Of a stretch of DNA of 64,000 nucleotides, positions 47,488 to 55,134 are shown one piece after another. The stretch is from SIG78 sp036677805 (GTDB taxonomy: Bacteria > Verrucomicrobiota > Lentisphaeria > Victivallales > Victivallaceae). Made by a program: the position numbers and the translations under genes. Each line of letters starts with the position of its first letter. The stretch's first letter is position 1. The stretch lies in contig JAVBVS010000016.1 of NCBI GenBank assembly GCA_036677805.1, positions 124,001-188,000 on the forward strand. Reading direction: 5' to 3'. The notes beneath the pieces were generated by a model. That model ran no database searches. It was not told the origin of the DNA and saw only the letters and a list, made by a program, of their open reading frames with translations.

Positions 47488-48492
47488 TCAGCACCGCCGC
47501 GCCGGACCGATGGAGGCTCCCGGCAGCATGGCGGTCGCCTGGGCGATCGCAAAATTTTCCGCGCGCTTGCCTTCGATCAGGTCGATAAGCGCGTTGGCGG
47601 CCACGAAGCCCAGCTCTTCCGGGTACTGATCGACCGAGGTCACCGGATACAAATCCTGATATTCGCGCATGTTGCCGAAGCCGGTGACGGAAAATTCCTG
47701 CGGAATGTCGATATTCTGACCGTGAAGATACTCAATCAGCTTCATGGCCATGTGATCGGAGTGACAGAGCAGAACCGTGGTTTCCGGATGCCGGGCGCGA
47801 ATCGTGGCGATCAGCTGGCCCGGATTGAAGGTGCGTTCCTCGGCCACCTCGTATTGATACGCAGGCCCGACCGGGCAGCCGGCTTCGGCGAACGCCTGTT
47901 CCAAGCCCCGACGCCGTTGCGGATAAGCCCCCATCTGAACGAAAGCCGCCATGCGGTGGCCAAGCGCAATCAGCCGCCGCCCCAATTGCAGCGAGCCGTG
48001 AAAGTCGTCGGAGACCACGCAGTTGCGGTAATTGTCGCCTCCCACCGCCACCGCCGGCAGCGGAAACTCCTTCGGCGGCGGATCGCTGCAGGTGAAAAGC
48101 ACTCCGGCGCAGCCGGAATCGGCCAGTTCCATCCAGCAATTATTTTCCGGAATCGGATTTTCCTTATATTGAAGCACATATCCCCGGGCCGCCGCCGCGG
48201 TGTGCGCCCCCTTGAGCAACCGGGCCGAAAAAGTCCAGCCCGACAGCACCGTCATCCGATAGACGATGGCGCGGGGACGAGGCATTCCGGCCAGCACCGT
48301 TCCGGCGGCGCCGCGGCGGCGCTCGACCCGAACCGATCCGGCGAGGCGCTTCAGGGCCTTCGCGGCAGTGCTCTTGTTGACGTCGAACTGCGCGGCGAGT
48401 TCGTATTCGGAAGGCAGCTTGTCGCCAACATGCAATTTGCCTTCCCGGATCAATCCCAGCAGCCAATCGTGGATTTCACTTTCCTTTGTCAT
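47488..48492 (-). CDS. GntR-type regulator with LacI-like sensor domain
   Basis: The 334-aa product has an N-terminal GntR winged helix (EIHDWLLGLIREGKLHVGDK, recognition helix FDVNKSTAAKALKRLAG), then a LacI-type sugar-binding fold (TFSARLLKGAHTAAAARGY, GVLFTCSDPPPKE, TTVLLCHSDHMAMKLIEYL, FSVTGFGNMREYQDLYP). The wing region between them is short (RVERRRGAAGTVLAG). It is divergent from the fucosidase gene, and two palindromes in the shared spacer (48533-48545 and 48565-48575) flank the fucosidase promoter, so repression of fucosidase in the absence of a fucoside signal is the likely role. Confidence 0.87.
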   Translation of the reverse strand: MTKESEIHDWLLGLIREGKLHVGDKLPSEYELAAQFDVNKSTAAKALKRLAGSVRVERRRGAAGTVLAGMPRPRAIVYRMTVLSGWTFSARLLKGAHTAAAARGYVLQYKENPIPENNCWMELADSGCAGVLFTCSDPPPKEFPLPAVAVGGDNYRNCVVSDDFHGSLQLGRRLIALGHRMAAFVQMGAYPQRRRGLEQAFAEAGCPVGPAYQYEVAEERTFNPGQLIATIRARHPETTVLLCHSDHMAMKLIEYLHGQNIDIPQEFSVTGFGNMREYQDLYPVTSVDQYPEELGFVAANALIDLIEGKRAENFAIAQATAMLPGASIGPARRC

Positions 48493-48532
48493 AATGAACC
48501 ATTCATCTTTCCATTAAAAAACAATCCACTTC

Positions 48533-48575
48533 CTATTGAAAATAGAAACGTTACCAGTTATACTATTACTGTAAT
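48533..48575 (+). promoter_or_regulatory. Fucosidase promoter flanked by two palindromes
   Basis: TTGAAA (48536-48541), 17 bp, TATACT (48559-48564). CTATT-GAA-AATAG (48533-48545) covers the -35, and ATTAC-T-GTAAT (48565-48575) directly follows the -10; either could be the operator of the divergent GntR-type regulator. Confidence 0.55.
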
Positions 48576-48598
48576 CGAAAAAAATGAAATATCAATGA

Positions 48599-48733
48599 AT
48601 GATTCATAAAAAATCACCCTTTAACCACAATATGACGTTCATGGCAAGAGAGAAAATTGAAACCGAATCGAATTTACCGACGCTGTCGGACAAAAATAGC
48701 GAAATCCTAAAAAAGATTGATTCAGAAGCATGA
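48599..48733 (+). CDS. Possible 44-aa leader ORF coupled to the fucosidase gene
   Basis: MIHKKSPFNHNMTFMAREKI, then ETESNLPTLSDKNSEILKK; the frame ends IDSEA and its stop overlaps the fucosidase start as ATGA. Another ATG lies at 48632. No Shine-Dalgarno sequence is visible for either, and the fucosidase ATG also lacks one. The 4-bp overlap suggests translational coupling or a leader peptide. The alternative is chance, since the AT-rich leader could hold a short open frame. No homology is recognised. Confidence 0.35.
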   Translation: MIHKKSPFNHNMTFMAREKIETESNLPTLSDKNSEILKKIDSEA

Positions 48734-49962
48734 TGCAGAAAAATTTCGATTGGTTTCATGAGGCCCGGTTCGGCCTCTTTCTCCACTGGGGAGTCTATGC
48801 CCTCGGCGCGCGCGGCGAATGGCAGCAATCGCACGAGGAGCTCGGCGACGAGGATTACCGCAAATATGTCGAGTATTTCCAGCCTGATCTTTTCGATCCG
48901 GCCGCGTGGGCGCGGCTGGCCCGCGCCGCGGGTATGAAATACATGGTGATCACCGCCAAGCACCACGACGGCTTCTGTCTGTGGGATTCGCAGTTCACCG
49001 ATTACAAGGCCACCGCCGCGCCCCGCTGCCGACGCGACCTGCTGCGGGGGATTGTCGACGCCTTCCGGGCGGAAGGGTTGAAAATCGGCATCTACTATTC
49101 GCTGCCCGACTGGCATCATCCGAATTATGTGATCGACGCCCGTCACCCTTTGCGCCGACACCCCGCCAGGTGCGACTTCGCGCCCTACACGGAGTACCTC
49201 CACCATCAGGTCCGGGAATTGCTGACCCATTACGGCCAGGTCGATCTGCTGTGGTTCGACGGCTCCTATCCGGAAACCGAAGCGGTGTGGGACGCACCCC
49301 GGCTCAATGCGCTGATCCGACGGCTTCAGCCGAATATTCTGGTCAACCGGCTGCCGGGGTTTTCCGACTTCGACTCGCCGGAGCAGGCGATTCCGGGCGA
49401 AGGCGTGCGCGACGCCGCGGGCAACCCGCTGCCGTGGGAAGGCTGTCAGGTATTCCGCGGCAGCGCCTGGGGGTATTCCCGCGATGACGACCGCTGCAAA
49501 AGCACCGGCGAAGTTCTCGAAATGCTGGTCCGCCATGTCTCCCGGAGCGGCAATCTGCTGCTCAACGTCGGACCCGACGGACGCGGCGCTTTCCCGGACG
49601 ACAGTGTGAACTGCCTTCAGGGCGTAGCCCGGTGGATGACGCGGCACAATCGTGCGATTCACGGCTGTTCCGGCGCGCCGGAAGAATTCCCGGAGCCGAA
49701 GGATTGCCGTTACACCTGGAATCCGGCGACACGGACGCTCTATGCGCACTTCTTCTCCTGGCCGGACCGGCGGATTCTGCTGCCCGGTCTGGGCGACAAG
49801 GTCAAATATGCGCAGATGCTCCACGACGCCTCCGAGTTGCGGCCCCTGCAAATTCCTCACACCAATGTGCATGGACAGCTGAGTGCGGCGGATGCATTGC
49901 AGCTGGAATTGCCGGTCAAGCGACCCGATACGCCGCTCCCGGTGGCGGAGCTGTTTCTCTAA
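48730..49962 (+). CDS. Alpha-L-fucosidase (GH29)
   Basis: The 410-aa enzyme cleaves terminal alpha-L-fucose. GH29 blocks are clear: NFDWFHEARFGLFLHWGVYA at the N terminus, MVITAKHHDGFCLWDSQFTD, GLKIGIYYSLPDWHHPNY, the nucleophile strand VDLLWFDGSYPE (Asp about residue 177), and SGNLLLNVGPDGRGAFPDD. No signal peptide is seen, so it probably acts in the cytoplasm on imported oligosaccharides, unlike the two giant exported proteins in this window. The C-terminal beta domain is shorter than in many GH29 enzymes. A GntR-type regulator is divergent, and a hairpin terminator follows the stop. Confidence 0.92.
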   Translation: MMQKNFDWFHEARFGLFLHWGVYALGARGEWQQSHEELGDEDYRKYVEYFQPDLFDPAAWARLARAAGMKYMVITAKHHDGFCLWDSQFTDYKATAAPRCRRDLLRGIVDAFRAEGLKIGIYYSLPDWHHPNYVIDARHPLRRHPARCDFAPYTEYLHHQVRELLTHYGQVDLLWFDGSYPETEAVWDAPRLNALIRRLQPNILVNRLPGFSDFDSPEQAIPGEGVRDAAGNPLPWEGCQVFRGSAWGYSRDDDRCKSTGEVLEMLVRHVSRSGNLLLNVGPDGRGAFPDDSVNCLQGVARWMTRHNRAIHGCSGAPEEFPEPKDCRYTWNPATRTLYAHFFSWPDRRILLPGLGDKVKYAQMLHDASELRPLQIPHTNVHGQLSAADALQLELPVKRPDTPLPVAELFL

Positions 49963-49994
49963 AACCGGTTCCGTCGGCGAAGCCGGAACCGGTT
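49963..49994. terminator. Hairpin between convergent fucosidase and larE
   Basis: AACCGGTTCCG pairs perfectly with CGGAACCGGTT (11 bp, 10-nt loop) immediately after the fucosidase stop. The U-tract is weak on both sides (TTTT leftward), so termination may be partial. Confidence 0.55.
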
Positions 49995-49996
49995 CC

Positions 49997-50824
49997 TCAA
50001 CGGACCCGGTCTTCCGGCGACAGAGTATCATTCATGCTGCCGGTCCGATAGCCATTCAGATCAAGCGTGACATAGGAGAAGCCGAGCTCCCGCAAGGCAT
50101 GGAAAATCTCCGCGGCCGAGCCCGGTTCCAGCAGCCGGATGAATTCCGCCGGATTGATTTCAATCCGAGCCAGTGTCCGGTGCATCCGGACACGCACCTG
50201 CCGGAACCCCCGGTCAAGCAGAAACTGTTCCGCCCGGTCGATCATCGCGAGCTTCTCCGGGGTGATGGTTTCGCCGTAAACGAAGCGGGAGGCCAGACAG
50301 GCGAAGGCTGGCTTGTCCCAGGTCGCCAGCCCCAGACGCCGGGAACATTCGCGGATTTCCGCCTTGGTCCACCGGGCCTGCCGCAACGGACTCAAAACAT
50401 TCTGTTCCCGGACCGCGATCAATCCGGGCCGGTAGTCGCCGTCGTCGTCAAGATTGGAACCTTCCGCGACCTGAGCAATGTTCCATTCCCGGGCGACAGC
50501 CCATATTTTGGTAAAAAGTTCGGTTTTGCACAAATAACAGCGGTTGGGAGGATTGCGGGCAAACCCCTCAATTTCCAGCTCTTCTGAATCGCAGATCAAA
50601 TGTCGAATCTGCTCCGCCCGGCAGAAGGCGGCTGCCGCCTGAAGCTCCCGCGCCGGAAACGAACCGGAACGGGCAGTTACGGCAACAACCTCTCCGCCGA
50701 GCGCGTCATGGGCCGCCTTGAGCAGAAACGTCGAGTCGACGCCGCCGGAAAATGCCACCACAACACTGCCGAGCCGTTGCAAATCGGATTGGAGCCGGGC
50801 GTATTTGGCGTCCAGTTCGTCCAT
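49997..50824 (-). CDS. larE: LarE: ATP-dependent sulfur transferase for nickel-pincer cofactor
   Basis: The 275-aa PP-loop protein adenylates and thiolates pyridinium-biscarboxylate mononucleotide during nickel-pincer (LarA cofactor) synthesis. The PP-loop SGGVDSTFLLKAA is near residue 25, with EGSNLDDDGDYRPGL, the ASRFVYGETIT block and GFSYVTLDLNGYRTGSMNDTL matching LarE to the end. Three cysteines (NRCYLCK and FACLASR) fit the [4Fe-4S]-type LarE, which relays external sulfide instead of sacrificing its own Cys. MDELDAKYARLQ was chosen as start (GGAG 4 bp upstream); an ATG 13 codons earlier, 2 bp after the acetyltransferase stop, is also possible. larB and larC are not in the window. Confidence 0.9.
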   Translation of the reverse strand: MDELDAKYARLQSDLQRLGSVVVAFSGGVDSTFLLKAAHDALGGEVVAVTARSGSFPARELQAAAAFCRAEQIRHLICDSEELEIEGFARNPPNRCYLCKTELFTKIWAVAREWNIAQVAEGSNLDDDGDYRPGLIAVREQNVLSPLRQARWTKAEIRECSRRLGLATWDKPAFACLASRFVYGETITPEKLAMIDRAEQFLLDRGFRQVRVRMHRTLARIEINPAEFIRLLEPGSAAEIFHALRELGFSYVTLDLNGYRTGSMNDTLSPEDRVR

Positions 50825-50865
50825 GGCGCTCCGCTTCTGATCATCCGTCTTCCCAGCTGCCATAT

Positions 50866-51360
50866 TCACAGCAAATACTCCAATACTACAATATCGTGCC
50901 ACCGGCCAAACTTCCACGCGGCTTTGCGCCAATATCCGGCTTCGTCAAACCCGTTGCGGCGATGAAACCGGAGACTGCCTTCATTGTCGGCGGTGATCAC
51001 CGCCATCAGTCCGGCATAAAAGCCGTCTTCGCGCAGCCGCCGGATCACCGCCGTCAGCAGCGCCCGTCCGATCCCCTGCCCGGTCGCTTCCGGCGCGAGA
51101 TAAATGCTCCATTCGGCCAGGCGGTTGGCCGCCAGCTCCCGGAACCCGTCGGCGGCAGCAAAGCCTGCAATACCATCACCGGCTCCAGCCACCATGAAAA
51201 CGCCGTGGCGGCGGCGGATGGCGGCGATATCCGCGGCAATCTTCTCCGCCGTCACCGGCTTTTCATGAAAATTCGCCGCGCCGGAGAGAATATAGCCGTT
51301 TTTGATCGCCGCGACTGTCATGGAGTCGGCGGCAGCCGCATCGCGTATCCAAACTGTCAT
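50866..51360 (-). CDS. GNAT family N-acetyltransferase
   Basis: The 164-aa product has the acetyl-CoA-binding motif A, ATGQGIGRALLTAVIRR, preceded by WSIYLAPEA, and motif B-like GLMAVITADNEGSLRFHRRNGF, typical of phosphinothricin/methionine-sulfone-type acetyltransferases. The start MTVWIRDAAAADSMTVAAI also fits that subgroup. The substrate is unknown; amino-acid analogues are common. It lies between the ABC permease gene (16 bp upstream) and larE in a leftward sulfur-related operon. Confidence 0.85.
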   Translation of the reverse strand: MTVWIRDAAAADSMTVAAIKNGYILSGAANFHEKPVTAEKIAADIAAIRRRHGVFMVAGAGDGIAGFAAADGFRELAANRLAEWSIYLAPEATGQGIGRALLTAVIRRLREDGFYAGLMAVITADNEGSLRFHRRNGFDEAGYWRKAAWKFGRWHDIVVLEYLL

Positions 51361-51376
51361 CGCGCCACCCCTTCCT

Positions 51377-52114
51377 TCAGGCCGCGCGCAACCGCGGTTT
51401 GATCAGCAGTCGTCCCAGCATGCCGAGCAGACTGTCGGTCGTCTTGCCCAGAATGGCGAAAAGCACGATACTGCCGATGATCACGTCGGCCCGGCTGGTC
51501 TGCTGGGCGTCGTACATCAGGAAGCCGAGTCCGCGGGCCGCGCCCATCAGTTCGGCCGCGACCACAAACATCCAGCCGAGGCTGAGTCCGCTGCGCAGCG
51601 CCGTAATCCACGACGGCAGCGCCGCCGGAGCCACGATCCGCAGAATCTGCTGCAACGGAGTCAGCGCAAAAACATCGCCCACCTCCAGCAGCTTGCCGTC
51701 CACCTGTTCGATCCCCGAGGCGAAGATCAGATAAACCGGAAAAAATACTCCCGTGGCAATCAGTGCCACCTTGCTGGCCTCAAAAATTCCGAGCCACAAC
51801 AGAAACAGCGGCACCCAGGCCATCGACGGGATGTTGCCGAGCGCCTGAAGCAGCGGCGCGACCAGTTTCCGGAATTTCGGAAAATATCCGGTCAGCGCCC
51901 CGGCCACCGTGCCCGCCGCCGCGCCGAGGCCGAATCCAGTCAGCACCCGCAGCCCGGTGACGGCGATATGTTCAAGCAGATCGCCGCTCCGGAGCAGATC
52001 GAACACGGTCCGCGCAATGGTGTAAGGCGCCGGCAGATTCTCGGCGGCGATTAAGCCCAGGCTGGAAAGCAGCTGCCATGCCAGCACAATCACAACCGGT
52101 AAGATAAATCCCAT
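51377..52114 (-). CDS. ABC transporter permease, sulfonate/nitrate/taurine type
   Basis: The 245-aa permease has about six helices and the SsuC/TauC/NrtB family coupling loop IPSMAWVPLFLLWLGIFEAS, followed by VGDVFALTPLQQILRIVAPAALPSWITALRSGLSLGWMF (within helices 4-5). RGLGFLMYDAQQTSRADVIIG is the family's C-terminal signature. It starts 9 bp after the substrate-binding protein gene. It probably imports an oxidised sulfur or nitrogen anion, or a related compound, with the neighbouring ATPase and lipoprotein. Confidence 0.92.
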   Translation of the reverse strand: MGFILPVVIVLAWQLLSSLGLIAAENLPAPYTIARTVFDLLRSGDLLEHIAVTGLRVLTGFGLGAAAGTVAGALTGYFPKFRKLVAPLLQALGNIPSMAWVPLFLLWLGIFEASKVALIATGVFFPVYLIFASGIEQVDGKLLEVGDVFALTPLQQILRIVAPAALPSWITALRSGLSLGWMFVVAAELMGAARGLGFLMYDAQQTSRADVIIGSIVLFAILGKTTDSLLGMLGRLLIKPRLRAA

Positions 52115-52123
52115 GAAACCACC

Positions 52124-53179
52124 TCACTTCCCTCCGCCGGGAGCGGTGAAAAAGCCGCGGTCGATCAGCTGCCCGACAATTTCTCCAATCGGCGCGCCTT
52201 CCTTCAGGATTCCGGCGCTGCGCAGCGCTTCGCCCGCGGCAATGATCGACGCTTCCTGTTTGCCGGTAAAAGCGGAGTCATCGAGTCCGGTGCGCCGGAC
52301 CAGCAATTGCGCCACCTCCGGCGTGATCTTCGCTTCGTCACCGACCAGCCGCACGAATTCCTCCGGATGCGCCTTGGCCCAGGCGCGGGCTTTTTCGTAA
52401 GCCGCCAGCACCCGCCGGACCGCGTCCGGATGCTTTTCCGCAAAATCGCGGCGGACGCTGATCACGTTGTAGGTGTTGAAATCGACATTGCGGTAAAGAT
52501 ACCCGGCTCCGGCGAGTTCGGCCTGCGCCATCAGCGGATCAAGCCCCGCCCAGGCGTCGATCCGGCCGCGCAGCAGTTCGTTTTTGCCGTCGGGATGCTG
52601 CAACGTCACGACCTTGACCTCCTTGAGCGAAAGACCGGCCTGCTGAAGCGCCCGCACCAGAAAGACATAGGGATCGGTTCCGGGCGTGGCGGCGATGGTT
52701 TTGCCCTTCAAACCGGCGACCGACGTCACGTCGCTGCCGGGTTTGACCAGCAGCGCCGTCCATTCCGGCGTGGTGCTGATGTAAACCGTTTTGATCGGAT
52801 TGCCGTTGGCGAAGCTGATCAGCGCGGCGACGCCGGCGGAAGAGCCGATGTCAATGCTGTTGCTGCGCAGGAATTCCATCGATTTGTTGCTGCCCTGACT
52901 GAAAACCCAGGTGATCCGGGTGCCGTCGGCCCTGAACTCGTCTTCCAGAAACTTCTGCTGCCGCAGAACCAGTCCGACCGGGCTCCAGTTGGCGTAGTCG
53001 AGCCGCAATTCCTCCAGCTTTTCACCGGACGGCGCAATCCTTTTGGCCGGCGGCGGATTCTCCGCTCTGACGGCGGTCTTGTTCTCCGATCTGCCGCAGC
53101 CGGCGAACAGCCCGGCGGTCACGGCCAATGCCGGCAGAATGCCGGCGGCAAAGGTGATTTTTCGAATTTTGTTTTTCAT
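52124..53179 (-). CDS. ABC substrate-binding lipoprotein, SsuA/NrtA-like
   Basis: The 351-aa product has a lipoprotein signal (basic start MKNKIRKI, hydrophobic ILPALAVTAGL, lipobox LFAGC), placing it on the outer face of the inner membrane. The NMT1/SsuA-like fold is shown by LDYANWSPVGLVLRQQKFLE, GSNKSMEFLRSNSIDIGSSA, VAGLKGKTIAATPGTDPYVF and IDAWAGLDPLMA. Ligands of this family include alkanesulfonates, taurine, nitrate and thiamine precursors. The ATG overlaps the stop of the ferredoxin-type gene as ATGA, and GGAG is 10 bp upstream. This order (ATPase, ferredoxin, binding protein, permease) is unusual. Confidence 0.92.
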   Translation of the reverse strand: MKNKIRKITFAAGILPALAVTAGLFAGCGRSENKTAVRAENPPPAKRIAPSGEKLEELRLDYANWSPVGLVLRQQKFLEDEFRADGTRITWVFSQGSNKSMEFLRSNSIDIGSSAGVAALISFANGNPIKTVYISTTPEWTALLVKPGSDVTSVAGLKGKTIAATPGTDPYVFLVRALQQAGLSLKEVKVVTLQHPDGKNELLRGRIDAWAGLDPLMAQAELAGAGYLYRNVDFNTYNVISVRRDFAEKHPDAVRRVLAAYEKARAWAKAHPEEFVRLVGDEAKITPEVAQLLVRRTGLDDSAFTGKQEASIIAAGEALRSAGILKEGAPIGEIVGQLIDRGFFTAPGGGK

Positions 53180-54009
53180 ATATCGGGTTCTCCTTTCCTG
53201 AGTTTTGAACCGAATGCCCGGACATGATTCCATGCCCGGATATGGACGTTATTTTCGGGGTTGCCTTCCAGCTCTTCGCGATACCATCCGAGATTCGTCC
53301 GGTTGTACCGCTGACGGTCCCTGCCAACCGGACAGACCTTGGTGCAGATTCCGCACGGCCAGTTGCCCTGCTCCTTGAGCTCCTGATGCCGGACGGTGCA
53401 ACTGTTCATATCCATTTTCGCAAAAGGCGCTTTCCGGTCTCCGGTCAATGCGCCGACCGGACAGGCTTTGCGGCACCAGTCGCAATGCAGACACAAATCC
53501 TTCTTCAGCACCAGGTCCGGCTCCAGTTCGGCCGCGGTCAGCACCGACACCAGCCGGACCCGCGGACCATACTCTTCAGTCAACAGCATATGATTCCAGC
53601 CGATGGTGCCGAGGCCGGCAAGGTAGCCGGCGATCACATGGCTGAAACTCGACATGGCGCGATCGACCAGATATTTGAGTTCGGCATAACCGTCGCGCGG
53701 AGCCCAGATCGCCGGATATCCCCGCGCGTCGAGATACAGCACCAGATCGTACGCGATCCGGTCGAGCATGATATTGCTGGTCGTATACAGTTCCTGATAG
53801 TTGATCGACGGCGTGGTCTCCAGCATCGGCAGCGGCATCGGCACGGCCAGCACAATCACCGATTTCGCCTCCGGCCAGATGCGGTCGGGGTGAAAAATCG
53901 TCGGCGAATCCGGGAAATATTCCCGATAGCGCTCCACGTCGGTGAAGCCGACCAGAGCCGCGCCGAGGGCGCGGGCCTTGCGTTTGAGTTGTGCTTTCAG
54001 ATTGTTCAT
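53176..54009 (-). CDS. Double-cluster 4Fe-4S protein, epoxyqueuosine-reductase-like
   Basis: The 277-aa product resembles the N-terminal part of QueG and reductive-dehalogenase-type proteins: a Rossmann-like domain (LGAALVGFTDVERYREYF, SVIVLAVPMPLPML, GLGTIGWNHMLLTEEYGPRV) followed by two ferredoxin clusters (LCLHCDWCRKACPVGA and WPCGICTKVCPVG). QueG is longer (about 380 aa) and carries HEAT-like repeats that are missing here. It is encoded inside an ABC operon with 4-bp overlaps on both sides, so it probably reduces or activates the imported substrate or serves as an electron donor for its breakdown. Cobalamin binding cannot be judged. Confidence 0.8.
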   Translation of the reverse strand: MNNLKAQLKRKARALGAALVGFTDVERYREYFPDSPTIFHPDRIWPEAKSVIVLAVPMPLPMLETTPSINYQELYTTSNIMLDRIAYDLVLYLDARGYPAIWAPRDGYAELKYLVDRAMSSFSHVIAGYLAGLGTIGWNHMLLTEEYGPRVRLVSVLTAAELEPDLVLKKDLCLHCDWCRKACPVGALTGDRKAPFAKMDMNSCTVRHQELKEQGNWPCGICTKVCPVGRDRQRYNRTNLGWYREELEGNPENNVHIRAWNHVRAFGSKLRKGEPDI

Positions 54010-54779
54010 ATGAAATACTCGATTTTCTGTTCGGCGACGGCGAAAAATTCATGAAAAATACGGCGTTTGATGGCGACGAAGTCGGGTGCATTGCGGTCCC
54101 GCGGCCGGGACAGGCGCACCGGCACGACCTCGCGGATGCGGCCGGGACGCGGGGTCATCACGATGATCCGGTCGGCCAGGTAAATCGCCTCGTCGATATC
54201 GTGAGTGACCATGATCATCACGCTTTGACTGGCGCGATGAATTTTCAACAGCTCCTCCTGGAGATAAATCTTGGTAATCGCGTCCAGCGCGCCGAACGGT
54301 TCATCGAGCAGCAGGATTTCCGGCCGGTTGATCAACGCCCGGGCGATGGCGCAGCGTTGCGCCATGCCGCCGGAAAGCTGCTCAGGATAGGCGTAGGCAA
54401 AGCCGGACAATCCCACCAGCCTGAGATACTCCGCCACCAGATCGCGCGCTCGTCGGGGTCGGGTCAGACCGAAGGCGACATTGCCTGCGACGGTCAGCCA
54501 CGGCATCAGGCGCGGCTCCTGAAAAACAAAGCCGCGGTCCCGGCCCGGTCCGGTCACCGGACGGCCATTGAGCTCGACCGACCCGGCATATTCCTTGATG
54601 AATCCGGCAATGATCTTGAGCAGAGTCGATTTGCCGCACCCGGAGCCGCCGACAATGGCGATGAATTCACCGGGAAGAACGTCAAAATTGATATCGGACA
54701 GCACCTGAAGCTCTCCGCCGCCGGCGGCGAACGTTTTGTGCAGACCGACGATCGATAATTTTTGGTTTGCGTTGTCCAT
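54006..54779 (-). CDS. ABC transporter ATP-binding protein, SsuB/TauB type
   Basis: The 257-aa ATPase has Walker A VGGSGCGKSTLLK, the Q-loop FVFQEPRLMPWLTVAGNV, signature YPEQLSGGMAQRCAIARAL, Walker B ILLLDEPFGALDA and the switch VTHDIDEAIYLAD. The QEPRLMPW stretch and the RPGRIREVVPV end are typical of the nitrate/sulfonate/taurine group. It is first in the leftward operon. An in-frame ATG four codons earlier touches the ribosome binding site, so the inner ATG was used. Its stop overlaps the ferredoxin gene start by 4 bp. Confidence 0.94.
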   Translation of the reverse strand: MDNANQKLSIVGLHKTFAAGGGELQVLSDINFDVLPGEFIAIVGGSGCGKSTLLKIIAGFIKEYAGSVELNGRPVTGPGRDRGFVFQEPRLMPWLTVAGNVAFGLTRPRRARDLVAEYLRLVGLSGFAYAYPEQLSGGMAQRCAIARALINRPEILLLDEPFGALDAITKIYLQEELLKIHRASQSVMIMVTHDIDEAIYLADRIIVMTPRPGRIREVVPVRLSRPRDRNAPDFVAIKRRIFHEFFAVAEQKIEYFI

Positions 54780-55134
54780 GACCGCGCCCATCCTCTTCTA
54801 TCGCCGCGCCGTCTTTCTCAAGAGGCGGGGAACCATTCCATTTTTCGTGACGCCATATAATAAAGCACTACTTTAGATAAAGTCAACCTAAATAGTATTG
54901 TTTTTAGATGTTTTTATTTTATCTTCCCGATAATCCCAATCCCAAAAAAGCAACAATCAAGCACAAAATATTCCTTTGCAAATAAAAATAAATACCCTCA
55001 AGAAAACCTGAAAATAAACTACTCTTTTTGTAGATTTTATAAAAAACAGGCTTGACAAATCCATTTTTTCGGAGTATCTTTGATCATCAGTCATCCACAT
55101 TCAAAGGAAACTCAAAGTAAAGAGGGACACAATC
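54780..55134. promoter_or_regulatory. 355-bp AT-rich divergent control region of the sulfur genes
   Basis: No gene is seen. The part from 54840 to 55050 is strongly AT-rich compared with its surroundings. Leftward promoter: TTGACT (54886-54881), 18 bp, TATTAT (54862-54857). Overlapping its -35 is TTAG-N11-CTAA (54873-54891), a DtxR-box-like palindrome with 13 of 19 matches to the classic site. Rightward promoter: TTGACA (55052-55057), 17 bp, TATCTT (55075-55080). A common sulfur- or metal-responsive control of both sides is plausible. Confidence 0.55.
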
